This document shows, one piece after another, positions 26,612-35,927 of a DNA stretch of 64,000 nucleotides. The DNA comes from Bacillota bacterium (lineage in GTDB: Bacteria > Bacillota > Clostridia > Peptostreptococcales > Anaerovoracaceae), in NCBI GenBank assembly GCA_017433375.1, contig JAFRHG010000021.1, forward strand, positions 1-64,000. Reading direction: 5' to 3'. Below the pieces are notes generated by a model. It searched no databases. It saw only the letters and a program-made list of their open reading frames with translations, and had not been told where the DNA came from. The translations under genes were made by a program, and so were the position numbers. Every line of letters starts with the position of its first letter. Within the stretch, counting starts at the first letter, position 1.

Positions 26612-28062
26612 TGCTGATCTATGAAAAGAGCCGTCAGGGACGGGGAAGCAGCCTGCTGCCTGCCTGTGACGTACCGGACCATCCGCTTCCGGAAAAGGAT
26701 CTGCGCGCGGAAGCCCCCGGACTGCCCCAGGTATCCGAGGTGGATCTGTCCCGCCATTATACGGAACTGGCCCACAAGGCCCACGGCGTCAACGACGGAT
26801 TCTATCCCCTGGGATCCTGTACCATGAAATACAACCCCCGGATCAATGAGAAGACGGCGGCGCTGCCCGGATTCACCGGCGTGCATCCGCTTCAGCCTGA
26901 ATCCACGGTCCAGGGATGCCTGCAGGTGCTGAAGGAGACGGGAGAGGCCCTCTCCGCCATTACGGGTATGGAGGCCTTCACCTTCCAGCCGGCGGCTGGC
27001 GCCCACGGGGAATTCACCGGCCTGCTGCTTATCATGGCATACCATCAGGCCAACGGCCAGACCCAGCGGACGAAGATCATCGTGCCCGACTCCGCCCACG
27101 GAACCAATCCGGCCAGCGCGGTCATGGCGGGCATGTCCGTAATCAATGTGGATTCCGACGAATCCGGCTGCGTGGATGTAGCCAAGCTGCGGGAGCTCTG
27201 TGAGAGTGAGGAGGGGCAGGAGATCGCCGGCCTCATGCTCACCAATCCCAATACGGCGGGTCTCTTCGATCCCAACATCCTGGAGATCACCCGGATCATC
27301 CACGACTGCGGCGGACAGGTTTACTACGACGGGGCCAATCTCAACGCGGTCATGGGCATCGCCCGGCCGGCGGACATGGGATTCGACTGCGTCCATCTGA
27401 ATCTGCACAAGACCTTCTCTACGCCTCACGGCGGAGGCGGACCGGGAGCCGGTCCCGTAGGCTGCCGGGCCCATCTGGCGCCTTTCCTTCCCGGAAAGAC
27501 CGTAGAAGAGAAGGACGGTGTCCTGACTCTGGCCAAACCGGCCCAAAGCCTGGGCGAGATGAAGGACTTCTACGGCAACTTCCTGGTGGCCGTGAAAGCC
27601 CTGACCTACATCAAGACCCTGGGGGCGGAGGGCATCCTCTCCGCCAGCCAGAACGCGGTGCTCAACGCCAACTACATGATGGCGAAGCTGCGGGATCTCT
27701 ACGACATTGCCTTCGATACGAAGGTCTGCATGCATGAGTTCGTCATGGATCTGTCCCGGCTCCTGAAGGAGACCGGCGTGTCCGCCATGGACATCGCCAA
27801 GGGCCTTCTGGACCACGGCATTCATCCGCCGACCATGTACTTCCCCCTGACGGTCCACGAGGCCCTCATGGTGGAGCCGACGGAAACCGAGTCCCGGGAG
27901 ACCCTGGACTGGGCCATCGGCGTGCTGCGCGACCTTCACCAGCTGGCCCATACCGATCCGGAGGCCCTCCATCAGGCGCCGGTCACCACCCCGGTGAGAC
28001 GGCTGGATGAGGTTGGAGCCGCCAGGCATCCGGTGCTGAGATACACCCGCGAGGAAGCATAA
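26611..28062 (+). CDS. gcvPB: Glycine dehydrogenase (decarboxylating) subunit 2
   Basis: C-terminal, cofactor-binding half of the P protein, 483 residues. The pyridoxal-phosphate lysine is in LNLHKTFSTPHGGGGPG; upstream are FYPLGSCTMKYNPRIN and PNTAGLFDPNILEI. I used the ATG at 26611, which overlaps the gcvPA stop by one base behind AAGGAGG. The longer frame from 26359 would run inside gcvPA and is not needed. Confidence 0.96.
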   Translation: MLIYEKSRQGRGSSLLPACDVPDHPLPEKDLRAEAPGLPQVSEVDLSRHYTELAHKAHGVNDGFYPLGSCTMKYNPRINEKTAALPGFTGVHPLQPESTVQGCLQVLKETGEALSAITGMEAFTFQPAAGAHGEFTGLLLIMAYHQANGQTQRTKIIVPDSAHGTNPASAVMAGMSVINVDSDESGCVDVAKLRELCESEEGQEIAGLMLTNPNTAGLFDPNILEITRIIHDCGGQVYYDGANLNAVMGIARPADMGFDCVHLNLHKTFSTPHGGGGPGAGPVGCRAHLAPFLPGKTVEEKDGVLTLAKPAQSLGEMKDFYGNFLVAVKALTYIKTLGAEGILSASQNAVLNANYMMAKLRDLYDIAFDTKVCMHEFVMDLSRLLKETGVSAMDIAKGLLDHGIHPPTMYFPLTVHEALMVEPTETESRETLDWAIGVLRDLHQLAHTDPEALHQAPVTTPVRRLDEVGAARHPVLRYTREEA

Positions 28063-28069
28063 GATCAAC

Positions 28070-28089
28070 GGGACCGCGTCAGCGGTCCC
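28070..28089 (+). other. Intercistronic hairpin between gcvPB and lpdA
   Basis: GGGACCGC-GTCA-GCGGTCCC is a perfect 8-bp stem with a tetraloop and no T-run. It may stabilise RNA or attenuate expression between the genes. Confidence 0.55.
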
Positions 28090-28108
28090 TGTGCTATAGG
28101 AGAATACC

Positions 28109-29557
28109 ATGAAAACGAACTACGATCTGATCATCATCGGCGCCGGCCCCGGCGGATACGTGGCAGCCATCAAGGCGGCCAAGGCCGGACTGGACACGGC
28201 GGTCATCGAATCCCGGCGGGCAGGGGGGACCTGCCTGAACCGGGGGTGCATACCCGCAAAGGCAATGATCCATGCCGCCGAAGTCTACCGGCAGTCCCTG
28301 GAGGGCGCCGCCTTCGGCATCCATACCCAGGGCGTCGCCTTCGACTACGGGGAGATCCTGTCCTACAAGCAGGAGACCATGGAGACCCTGGTGCAGGGTG
28401 TGGAACAGCTGCTCAAAGGCAACGGCGTCACCCTCATCAATGGCTTCGGCCAGCTGATTTCCCCTGAGAAGGGCGAAAACCGGGTAAATGTGTCCTTGTT
28501 TGCCAATGAGGGGGAAAATCCCTCAGAAACGATTCTGACCGCTCAGAACGTGATCCTGGCCACGGGATCCAAGCCGGCTGTCCTGCCCGTTCCCGGCATG
28601 GACCTGCCTCAGGTGCTGGACAGCGACGGCCTGTTCGCCCTGGACCGCGCGCCAAAGAGCCTGGTGATCATCGGCGGCGGCGTCATCGGCGTGGAATTCG
28701 CCACAGTCTTTTCCGCCCTGGGCACCAGGGTGACCATACTGGAGGCCCTGCCGAAGATCCTGGATAATTTCGATAAGGAGATCTCCCAGAACCTGAAGAT
28801 GATCCTCAAAAAGCGGGGCGTGGACATCCACACCGGGGCTATGGTCCAGTCCGCAGAGGCCGCCCGGACCGAGGATGGAGAAGGAGTCCGTTGCCTTTAC
28901 ACGGAGAAGGACAAGGAACAGGCGGCGGAAGGGGAGTTCCTGCTGTGCGCTGCCGGCCGCACGCCAAATCTGGACGGCCTCTTCGCCGAAGGCGCCGCTC
29001 CGGAGATGAACGGCCGCTTCATCGCCGTGGATGAGGAGTTCCGCACGTCCATTCCCGGCGTATGGGCCATCGGCGATGCCACCGGGGGCATTCAGCTGGC
29101 CCACGCGGCCTCCGCCCATGGCATCCGTGTCATCGAAACCATCACCGGGGAGGAGCAAGCCCAGGATCTGTCCCTGATCCCCGGCTGCGTCTATACGGAT
29201 CCGGAGATCGCCTCCGTGGGAATCACGGAAGGGACGGCGAAGGAGCAGGGTATCGACGTCCTGGCGGGCAAACACATCATGAGCGCCAACGGCAAGTCCC
29301 TCATCACCAGAGAGGAGAGGGGATTCATCAAGGTCGTGGCCGACGCTTCCGACCTGCGGATCCTGGGTGCCCAGATGATGTGCGCCAGGGCCACGGACAT
29401 GATCGGCGAATTCACCACGGCTATGGCCAACGGGCTGACCGTTCCCGATCTTCTGCGGGGCGTGCGCGCCCATCCCACCTATAACGAGGGGATCGCCGAG
29501 GCCCTGGAGGATGTGACCGGGGAATCCCTGCACACCATGCCCCGGCGGAAACGGTAG
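28109..29557 (+). CDS. lpdA: Dihydrolipoyl dehydrogenase (L protein)
   Basis: FAD enzyme that reoxidises the dihydrolipoyl H protein with NAD+; 482 residues. N-terminal FAD motif IIIGAGPGGYVAAIKAAKAG, redox disulfide GGTCLNRGCIPAKAM (about 40-54), NAD motif VIIGGGVIGVEFATVFSALG, second FAD motif VWAIGDATGG, and C-terminal AHPTYNEGIAEAL with the catalytic His. The last gene of the glycine cleavage cluster, 46 bases after gcvPB. Confidence 0.95.
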   Translation: MKTNYDLIIIGAGPGGYVAAIKAAKAGLDTAVIESRRAGGTCLNRGCIPAKAMIHAAEVYRQSLEGAAFGIHTQGVAFDYGEILSYKQETMETLVQGVEQLLKGNGVTLINGFGQLISPEKGENRVNVSLFANEGENPSETILTAQNVILATGSKPAVLPVPGMDLPQVLDSDGLFALDRAPKSLVIIGGGVIGVEFATVFSALGTRVTILEALPKILDNFDKEISQNLKMILKKRGVDIHTGAMVQSAEAARTEDGEGVRCLYTEKDKEQAAEGEFLLCAAGRTPNLDGLFAEGAAPEMNGRFIAVDEEFRTSIPGVWAIGDATGGIQLAHAASAHGIRVIETITGEEQAQDLSLIPGCVYTDPEIASVGITEGTAKEQGIDVLAGKHIMSANGKSLITREERGFIKVVADASDLRILGAQMMCARATDMIGEFTTAMANGLTVPDLLRGVRAHPTYNEGIAEALEDVTGESLHTMPRRKR

Positions 29558-29605
29558 ATGCCGGCGCGAGATCGCAGGGTTCACAGACAGAAGAGAGAAT
29601 AAGAT

Positions 29606-29635
29606 AGACAAGAATGCCGGAATGGTGATATACTA
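29606..29635 (+). promoter_or_regulatory. Promoter of alaS
   Basis: TAGACA (29606-29611), an 18-base spacer and TATACT (29630-29635); each hexamer matches at 5 of 6 positions. The leader is too short for a T-box. Confidence 0.7.
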
Positions 29636-29668
29636 ACCCATGTATACTCAACAGGAGGCATTTTTGTT

Positions 29669-32314
29669 ATGGAAAAAATCGGACTGAACAGATTGAGGGA
29701 GATGTTCCTCAGTTATTTTGAAGGGCAGGATCATTACCGGAGAGCCAGTTATTCCCTGATCCCGCAGAACGACAAGAGCCTGTTGCTCATCAACGCGGGA
29801 ATGGCCCCCTTAAAGCCCTATTTCGCCGGTCTGGAGACGCCTCCGTCAAAGAGGATGACCACATGCCAGAAGTGCATACGCACCGGTGACATCGACAACG
29901 TGGGGTTCACGGACCGCCACGGCACCTTCTTTGAGATGCTAGGGAACTTCTCTTTCGGCGATTATTTCAAGCTGGATGCCATCCGGTGGAGCTGGGATTT
30001 TTCCACCAACGTGTTGAAGATGCCCCCGGAGAAACTCTGGGTCACCATATACGAAGAGGATGAAGAGGCATACGGCATCTGGCACGATATCATCGGCATT
30101 CCCGACGAGAAGATCGTCCGCCTGGGCAAGGGGGACAACTTCTGGGAGATCGGCACCGGCGGCCCCTGCGGACCCTGTTCGGAGCTGTATTTCGACCGGG
30201 GCGAAGAGCACGGCTGCGGCAGCCCTGACTGCAGGCCGGGCTGCGACTGCGACCGTTACGTGGAATTCTGGAATCTGGTCTTCACCCAGTTCAACAAGGA
30301 GGAGGACGGAACCTATACGGATCTGCCCCATCCCAATATCGACACGGGCCTTGGCCTGGAGCGGCTGGCCTGCATCATGCAGGACACCAGCTCCATCTTC
30401 GATGTGGATACCATCCAGTACATCCTGAAAGAGGTCGTCCGGGTCAGCGGCGTCCGCTACGAAAACGGCAACGCGCCCACCGACGCATCCATCCGCATCA
30501 TCACCGACCATATCCGGTCCATGGTATTCCTCATCAGCGACGGCGTCCTGCCGGGCAATGAGGGCAGGGAATACGTGCTGCGCCGGCTCATCCGGCGGGC
30601 TGCCCTCCACGGACAGGTCCTGGGTATCGAGGGCTCCTTCCTGGCCGCCCTCAGTGAAAAGGTCGTCGACATTTCCGGCACCGCCTATCCGGAGCTGGAA
30701 AAGATGCGTACCTTCATCCGCAAGGTCATCTTCGCCGAGGAGGACCGCTTCGCCGAGACCATCGACCAGGGCATGAGCATCATCGGCCAGTACATGGGCG
30801 AGATGCAGGCCAATGGGTCTACCGTCCTTGACGGCGACAAGGCCTTCAAGCTCCATGACACCTACGGATTCCCCATCGACATGACCAGGGAAATTCTGGC
30901 CGAATCCGGCTACGAGGTGGATCTGGACGGCTTCAACAAGGCCATGGAAGAGCAGAAGGCCCGCTCCCAGAAACAGCAGGAGATGGAAGGCGCAGGCTGG
31001 GAAGAAGCCGCGGCGGATTTCGTCTTCGAAGGGGAGACGGAGTTTGTGGGCTATGATATGGTGGGCTGCCGGTGCAATATCCGGGCCATGCTCATCGATC
31101 AGGAGCCTGTGGATGAAGCCAGAGAGGGGCAGGAAGCCCTGGTCATCCTGGACAGGACGCCCTTCTACGCGGAAAGCGGCGGCCAGTGCAGCGACACGGG
31201 CATGATCTATAACGACAACGGCAGCGCCTTTGTCGATCACGTGGAAAAGTACCAGAAGGTCTACGTGCATCATATCCGGATGCGCAGCGGCACCCTGCGG
31301 ACCGGTGAAGGAATACTGGCCGGATATAACGAAATACCCAGAAACCGGACGGCGGCCAACCATACGGCTACCCATCTGCTGCATAAGGCCCTTCAGGAAA
31401 CCCTGGGCGAACACGTGAAGCAGGCGGGATCTTCGGTCACCCCCGACGGCCTCCGCTTCGACTTCAGCCACTACGAGGGGATGACGGCCAATGAGATCAA
31501 ACAGGTCGAGGAAATGGTCAACGACAAGATCGGCCACTTCATCGACGTCAACACCCAGATCATGAGCGCCAAGGAAGCCTTCCAGACGGGGGCCATGGCC
31601 CTCTTCGGCGAGAAGTACGGCGATCAGGTCAGGGTAGTCAGCGTCGGCGACTACAGCAAAGAACTCTGCGGCGGAACCCACGTGAAGAACACGGGACAGA
31701 TCGGCGCTTTCCGGATCCTGAGTGAATCGGGCGTGGCCTCCGGCGTGCGCCGGATCGAGGCCATCACCGGCCTGGGGATCCTGGACCACTACCGGCGGAA
31801 CGAGACCATGCTCAACGATCTCACCGAAACGATGAAAGCCAACCGGGAAACGGTCCGCGACCGGGCCCAGACCCTGGTGAAGGAGATCAAGAGCCTGCGG
31901 AAGGAGCTGGAATCCCAGAAGCAGGCGAAGATGAGCAGCGGACTGGATTCCATTCTGCAGGAAGCGAAGGATGTGGGCGGCGCCCGCCTGGTCTGCCACC
32001 GGTTCAACGACCTGAACATCGAGGACCTGCGCACCATGGCGGACAGTGTCCGTTCCAGGGAGAAGAACATCGTCATGGTCTTCGCGGCCGTGCTCAAGAA
32101 TAAGGTCACCTTCATGATCTCCGTCAGTGACGATCTGACGGAGAAGGGCGTCCACGCCGGCAGGATGATCAAGGAAGTAGCCAAGGCGGCCGGCGGAGGC
32201 GGCGGCGGAAAGGCAAATATGGCTATGGCGGGAGCCAAGGATCCCTCCAAAGTCGACGTTGCCTTTGCCAAGGCGGAAGAAATCCTTTGCAAAAATATGG
32301 AAGAATTTTCGTAA
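29669..32314 (+). CDS. alaS: Alanyl-tRNA synthetase
   Basis: Charges tRNA-Ala; 881 residues, normal length. The catalytic domain holds RRASYSLIPQNDKSLLLINAGM and CQKCIRTGDIDNVGFTDRH; the editing domain has zinc motifs HTATHLLHKAL and ELCGGTHVKNTG; the C-Ala region ends in a Gly-rich GGGGGGKANMAMAGAK linker. It is followed by ireB and ruvX, the classic Firmicute order. Two copies of the dispersed motif (32209 and 32259) lie in its last 110 bases. Confidence 0.97.
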   Translation: MEKIGLNRLREMFLSYFEGQDHYRRASYSLIPQNDKSLLLINAGMAPLKPYFAGLETPPSKRMTTCQKCIRTGDIDNVGFTDRHGTFFEMLGNFSFGDYFKLDAIRWSWDFSTNVLKMPPEKLWVTIYEEDEEAYGIWHDIIGIPDEKIVRLGKGDNFWEIGTGGPCGPCSELYFDRGEEHGCGSPDCRPGCDCDRYVEFWNLVFTQFNKEEDGTYTDLPHPNIDTGLGLERLACIMQDTSSIFDVDTIQYILKEVVRVSGVRYENGNAPTDASIRIITDHIRSMVFLISDGVLPGNEGREYVLRRLIRRAALHGQVLGIEGSFLAALSEKVVDISGTAYPELEKMRTFIRKVIFAEEDRFAETIDQGMSIIGQYMGEMQANGSTVLDGDKAFKLHDTYGFPIDMTREILAESGYEVDLDGFNKAMEEQKARSQKQQEMEGAGWEEAAADFVFEGETEFVGYDMVGCRCNIRAMLIDQEPVDEAREGQEALVILDRTPFYAESGGQCSDTGMIYNDNGSAFVDHVEKYQKVYVHHIRMRSGTLRTGEGILAGYNEIPRNRTAANHTATHLLHKALQETLGEHVKQAGSSVTPDGLRFDFSHYEGMTANEIKQVEEMVNDKIGHFIDVNTQIMSAKEAFQTGAMALFGEKYGDQVRVVSVGDYSKELCGGTHVKNTGQIGAFRILSESGVASGVRRIEAITGLGILDHYRRNETMLNDLTETMKANRETVRDRAQTLVKEIKSLRKELESQKQAKMSSGLDSILQEAKDVGGARLVCHRFNDLNIEDLRTMADSVRSREKNIVMVFAAVLKNKVTFMISVSDDLTEKGVHAGRMIKEVAKAAGGGGGGKANMAMAGAKDPSKVDVAFAKAEEILCKNMEEFS

Positions 32315-32319
32315 TCCTC

Positions 32320-32348
32320 TTGGTTTTGTCGGTGGATGGTGTTATACT
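32320..32348 (+). promoter_or_regulatory. Candidate promoter of ireB
   Basis: TTGGTT (32320-32325), a 17-base spacer and TATACT (32343-32348). Good -10, weak -35. Confidence 0.55.
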
Positions 32349-32380
32349 GACTACGCAGAATAAGTATTGGAGGTTATTTC

Positions 32381-32626
32381 ATGGACAGACAGACGAGAAT
32401 GTACGATATCGACAGGGTAGAGCAGAAGACCATTGAAGAGGTTCTGAACCTGGTCTACAACGCCCTGGAAGAGAGAGGGTACAACGCCATCGATCAGATG
32501 GTGGGATTTATCCTGTCCGGTGATCCCTCATACATCACCAGTCACAACAACGCCAGAAACGTCATGGGACGGATCGAGCGGGATGACCTGGTGGAGGAAC
32601 TGATCAAGGCGTACCTGAAGAAATAA
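32381..32626 (+). CDS. ireB: IreB family regulatory phosphoprotein
   Basis: 81-residue UPF0297 protein, easily recognised by VLNLVYNALEERGYNAIDQMVGFILSGD. In Enterococcus faecalis IreB is a substrate of the Ser/Thr kinase IreK and modulates cell-envelope stress tolerance; its N-terminal threonines are phosphorylated. A Thr (residue 5) is present here. It lies between alaS and ruvX and is followed by a clear terminator. Confidence 0.93.
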   Translation: MDRQTRMYDIDRVEQKTIEEVLNLVYNALEERGYNAIDQMVGFILSGDPSYITSHNNARNVMGRIERDDLVEELIKAYLKK

Positions 32627-32645
32627 ACGCTGAGCGTAAGGAAAT

Positions 32646-32682
32646 CGGCATAGCCGCAGGGTATGCGGCTACGCCGTTTTTT
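32646..32682 (+). terminator. Terminator between ireB and ruvX
   Basis: CGGC-A-TAGCCGC pairs with GCGGCTA-C-GCCG (one A/C mismatch), loop AGGGTAT, followed by TTTTTT. Expression of ruvX therefore needs read-through or its own promoter. Confidence 0.85.
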
Positions 32683-32731
32683 GTTTTCCGCAGTGCCCCA
32701 AAGGCAACGGCGCGGAGGATGGAGGATAAGC

Positions 32732-33175
32732 ATGCGGGCAATTGGACTGGATGTAGGGGACAAGACCGTAGGCGTGGCGGTCAGCGATCCCCTGGGCCTG
32801 ACGGCGCAGGGCGTGACCACCATCGAACGGGTGGGCATCCGCAAAGATACGGGTAAAGTGATGGATCTCATCCGGGAATACGGCTGCGATACGGTCGTTG
32901 TCGGCCTTCCCATGAAATTGGATGGCACGGACAGCCCCCAGACGGAGAAGGTGAGGGAGTTTCGAACTATGCTGGAGAACAAGATGCGCAGCACCGGCAT
33001 GGCCGACGTGGCCGTGGAATACTGGGATGAGCGTCTGACCACAGCCCAGGCGGAGAAGGTCCTCATCGAAGGGGATGTGCGAAGAAGTAAACGTAAAAAA
33101 GTTATTGACAAGCAAGCTGCCGTACTGATCCTTCAGGGCTGGCTGGACCGGCAGGGAGGACCTGGCCTCATCTGA
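32732..33175 (+). CDS. ruvX: RuvX/YqgF-type Holliday junction resolvase-like protein
   Basis: 147-residue RNase H-fold protein. The acidic site starts at AIGLDVGDKTVGVAVSDPLG; later VVVGLPMKLDGT and YWDERLTTAQAEKVL are family signatures. Implicated in pre-16S rRNA processing and junction resolution in other bacteria. ATG 32732 follows GGAGGAT. A copy of the dispersed motif (32699) lies just upstream of its ribosome site. Confidence 0.93.
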   Translation: MRAIGLDVGDKTVGVAVSDPLGLTAQGVTTIERVGIRKDTGKVMDLIREYGCDTVVVGLPMKLDGTDSPQTEKVREFRTMLENKMRSTGMADVAVEYWDERLTTAQAEKVLIEGDVRRSKRKKVIDKQAAVLILQGWLDRQGGPGLI

Positions 33176-33265
33176 TGGGCTCATGGCACAGGTCTTGCTT
33201 ATTATCCCTGTCACAGAAAGCCCGGTTGCCGGGCTGAACCGCACCGTAACCACAGGAGGAAAGAC

Positions 33266-34411
33266 ATGAGCATTCATTTTTTCGTCAGCAGCAGCATTGA
33301 TTTCGGCCGGGGCGCACTGGAGGATCTGCCGGGCGTCATCGGAAAGCACGGGATGAAGTCCCTGATGCTGGTCTATGACGGCGGCGTCAAGGCGGCGGGA
33401 ATCGCCGACAAGGTCATCGCCCAGATTGAGAAAACCGGCGTTTCCTATGTGATATTCGACGGCGTTATTCCCAATCCCACTAATGAGGTGGTGGAGGAAG
33501 CGGCAAAGATGGCCCTGGAGGCTAAGGTTGACGGATTTGTGGCCGTTGGCGGCGGGTCCAGCATCGACCTGGCCAAGGCGGTCAACGTACTGATGACCAA
33601 TCCGGGCCCTATCGGCGCCTACGGCGGCATCAACATGGTGAAGAATGCCTGCCTTCCTCTGGTAGCCATACCCACGACGGCGGGCACATCCAGCGAGATC
33701 ACCAACGTGAGCGCCCTCATCGATACGGAAAAGGTCATCAAGTATGTAGTAATCGACGATAAGATCACCGCGTCCGACGTGATCGCGGACCCGGAACTGA
33801 CCCGCACCGTTCCCCGGAGCGTGACGGCGGCAACGGGCATGGACGCCATCACCCACGCGGTGGAAAGCTATATCTCCAATATGGCTACTCCTCTGACGGA
33901 ATACAACGCCCTGAAGGGCCTTTCCATCTTATATGAGAATCTGCCTAAAGTCTGCGAGAACGGGGACGACATGGACGCCCGGGAGCAGATGATGCTGGGC
34001 TGCATCATCACCGGATTCAGTTTCTCCAACGCCAATCTGGGCCTGGTCCACGGCATCGCCCATACCCTGAGCGCCCACTTCGGGCTGCCCCACGGCATGG
34101 CCAATGCCTGCGTGCTGCCTTATGTCATGCGCTACAACGCGGAAAACTGTCCCGAGAAGATGGCGGATCTGGCCGGCGCCATCGGTCTGCCTCTTTCCGG
34201 CGATCAGGAAAAGGATAAGTATCTGCTGGCCGACGCCCTCCTGGAGCTGACTAAAAAGCTGGGCATCCAGACCCTGCAGGAGCAGGGCATTTCACGGGAT
34301 GACTTCGACATGCTTGCCGGGGACGTGCTCAACGAGCCGGTTCTCGGATTCAATCCCCGCCAGGGAATCACCCGGGAGGACATCCTGGCCATTCTGGATC
34401 AGGCTTACTGA
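33266..34411 (+). CDS. Iron-containing alcohol dehydrogenase
   Basis: 381-residue group III (Fe-dependent) alcohol dehydrogenase. The NAD-binding segment is VAVGGGSSIDLAKAV; PTTAGTSSEITNVSAL follows. Metal ligands are in ATGMDAITHAVESY and in LVHGIAHTLSAHFGLPHGMANA. It probably reduces an aldehyde with NAD(P)H (or the reverse); the substrate is not evident. AGGAGGAAAGAC precedes the ATG. Its 3' flank is shared with the sigma-54 regulatory region, and the palindrome there could also act as its terminator. Confidence 0.9.
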   Translation: MSIHFFVSSSIDFGRGALEDLPGVIGKHGMKSLMLVYDGGVKAAGIADKVIAQIEKTGVSYVIFDGVIPNPTNEVVEEAAKMALEAKVDGFVAVGGGSSIDLAKAVNVLMTNPGPIGAYGGINMVKNACLPLVAIPTTAGTSSEITNVSALIDTEKVIKYVVIDDKITASDVIADPELTRTVPRSVTAATGMDAITHAVESYISNMATPLTEYNALKGLSILYENLPKVCENGDDMDAREQMMLGCIITGFSFSNANLGLVHGIAHTLSAHFGLPHGMANACVLPYVMRYNAENCPEKMADLAGAIGLPLSGDQEKDKYLLADALLELTKKLGIQTLQEQGISRDDFDMLAGDVLNEPVLGFNPRQGITREDILAILDQAY

Positions 34412-34435
34412 TTCCATTCCCCTGTTGCATCAACC

Positions 34436-34453
34436 TGTTGCATCCGTGCAACA
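34436..34453 (+). promoter_or_regulatory. Upstream activator site 1 (TGTTGC-N6-GCAACA)
   Basis: TGTTGCATCCGTGCAACA is an 18-bp inverted repeat, extended to CCTG/CAGG outside. The same palindrome with identical 6-base spacing occurs at 42926-42943. It lies about 102 bases upstream of the -24 element at 34556. Half-sites occur at 34423 and 34469. It is followed by TTTTTTT, so it may double as the terminator of the alcohol dehydrogenase gene. Confidence 0.75.
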
Positions 34454-34555
34454 GGTTTTTTTATCCTTGCAACATTTTCGGCCCCAGAGGCGGGGGAGCA
34501 GGGGAGGGATTGCCTTTTCAGCCTAATTTACATTAAATATTAAGGAATATTAAGT

Positions 34556-34570
34556 TGGCACGCCTCTTGC
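34556..34570 (+). promoter_or_regulatory. Sigma-54 promoter of the DUF362-MFS-thiolase-BKACE operon
   Basis: TGGCACGCCTCTTGC matches the -24/-12 consensus TGGCAC-N5-TTGC at every fixed position. Transcription should begin near 34582. It is 70 bases upstream of the first gene start. Confidence 0.92.
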
Positions 34571-34639
34571 TTTTCATTAGGGACGTTGAAAATGAACAGT
34601 TATTTTACGCGAGATGCCGTTATGGCACAAGGAGAGAGT

Positions 34640-35926
34640 ATGGCAAAATCACAGGTAGCACTCGTGAAGGGTGAAGATGTACAGGCCAATGTGACGAAGG
34701 TATTTGACCTCCTGGGCGGAGTGAAGAACTTGATCCGTGAAGGAACCACGGTCATGATCAAGCCCAATGCAGGTCATGCTGAACCGCCGGAAACGTCCGT
34801 ATGCACGAATCCGGAAGTCGTCAGGGCTGTCATCCGGGAAGTCAAGAAGGCTAACCCGAAGGAAATCGTTATCGCTGAAGCTGCCGCCATCGGCTGCGAC
34901 ACCATCGAATGCTTCAAGGTAAGCGGAATCCAGGCTGTCGCTGACGAAGAAGGCGTAGAAACCTACGATATCAAGAGAGACAAGGACCTGGTCAATGTTG
35001 CGGTAAGAGATTTCCGTTCCAACATTTCCCACGTCAAACTGCCGAAGAGACTCATGGAAGCGGAGCATCTGATCAATCTGCCGATCCTGAAGGCTCACGC
35101 CAGCATGGTATTCTCCGGCGCGCTGAAGAACATCAAGGGTGTTGTGCAGGATAAGGTTCACATGCAGATGCACCAGCTGAACCTGACCATGGCCATGATG
35201 GACGTATGGTCCGTCTGCAGGGCCGACCTGAACATCATGGACGCCATGAGAGCGGCTTCCGGATATTCCCCGCACATGCCCGTGCCCATTGAATCCAACA
35301 TGGTTCTGGGTTCCAAGGACCCCGTCGCCATCGACCGGATCGCCTGCGAAGTTACCGGCATTGACACGTCTTCCGTGGACTACTTCAGAGTCGCCAAGGA
35401 AGTCGGCCTGGGCAAGTACGATCTGGATGACATCGAGGTCATCGGCAACACAGTGGAAGAGTGCTTCAAGCAGATGTGGATCCCCTACATCGGCGACATG
35501 AGCACCAGATGGCCCGAGTACGATGTCCGCTGCGAGGGCGGATGCTCCAGCTGCCAGGCGCTGCTGGCCATCAACATGGAAGAGCTGAAGGCCGTCGGCG
35601 AGTATGACAAGAACGCCGGGTCGACCGTCGTCATCGGACCGAAGAATGAAATCCCCAAGGACATCCCCGATGAGAAGATCTTCCTCCACGGCAACTGCAC
35701 GAAGAAGTATCTGAAGGATCATCCCAACGCCTACTGGATCCTGGGATGCCCGCCGAATGAGCCGGCCCTGTATCTGACCATTCAGAGAAAGGAAGTCATC
35801 AACGGCATGGGCGATCAGGAAGACGAGATCATCCGTCCCTGCATGGCGAGAGACGCGCAGGTATGGCACGATTACGTCTTTGCCAAGGCGGAAGAATACT
35901 TCAAAGAACACCCGGACGCGAAGTAA
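34640..35926 (+). CDS. DUF362 domain protein, first gene of the sigma-54 operon
   Basis: 428 residues. The DUF362 core is visible in VMIKPNAGHAEPPETSVCTNP, HLINLPILKAHASMVFSGALKNIKG and GSKDPVAIDRIACEVTGID. The C-terminal third carries clustered cysteines (RCEGGCSSC, HGNCTKKY, ILGCPP), possibly for metal or Fe-S binding. Start: ATG 34640 behind AAGGAG, five bases away; the ATG at 34589 has no ribosome site. Biochemical function of the family is largely unknown. As the promoter-proximal gene of a catabolic regulon that also carries larE/larC-type genes, it is one candidate for the cofactor-using enzyme (speculative). Confidence 0.75.
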   Translation: MAKSQVALVKGEDVQANVTKVFDLLGGVKNLIREGTTVMIKPNAGHAEPPETSVCTNPEVVRAVIREVKKANPKEIVIAEAAAIGCDTIECFKVSGIQAVADEEGVETYDIKRDKDLVNVAVRDFRSNISHVKLPKRLMEAEHLINLPILKAHASMVFSGALKNIKGVVQDKVHMQMHQLNLTMAMMDVWSVCRADLNIMDAMRAASGYSPHMPVPIESNMVLGSKDPVAIDRIACEVTGIDTSSVDYFRVAKEVGLGKYDLDDIEVIGNTVEECFKQMWIPYIGDMSTRWPEYDVRCEGGCSSCQALLAINMEELKAVGEYDKNAGSTVVIGPKNEIPKDIPDEKIFLHGNCTKKYLKDHPNAYWILGCPPNEPALYLTIQRKEVINGMGDQEDEIIRPCMARDAQVWHDYVFAKAEEYFKEHPDAK

Positions 35927-35927
35927 G

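Noticed and set aside
29558-29668. Possible T-box leader before alaS
   Set aside because: The gap is 111 bases with the promoter at 29606-29635, leaving too short a leader, and no T-box sequence or terminator was seen.
34421-34480. Palindromic repeats read only as a terminator
   Set aside because: A terminator role is possible, but the same arms and spacing recur at 42926-42943 without a T-run and before another sigma-54 promoter, so an activator site explains both.
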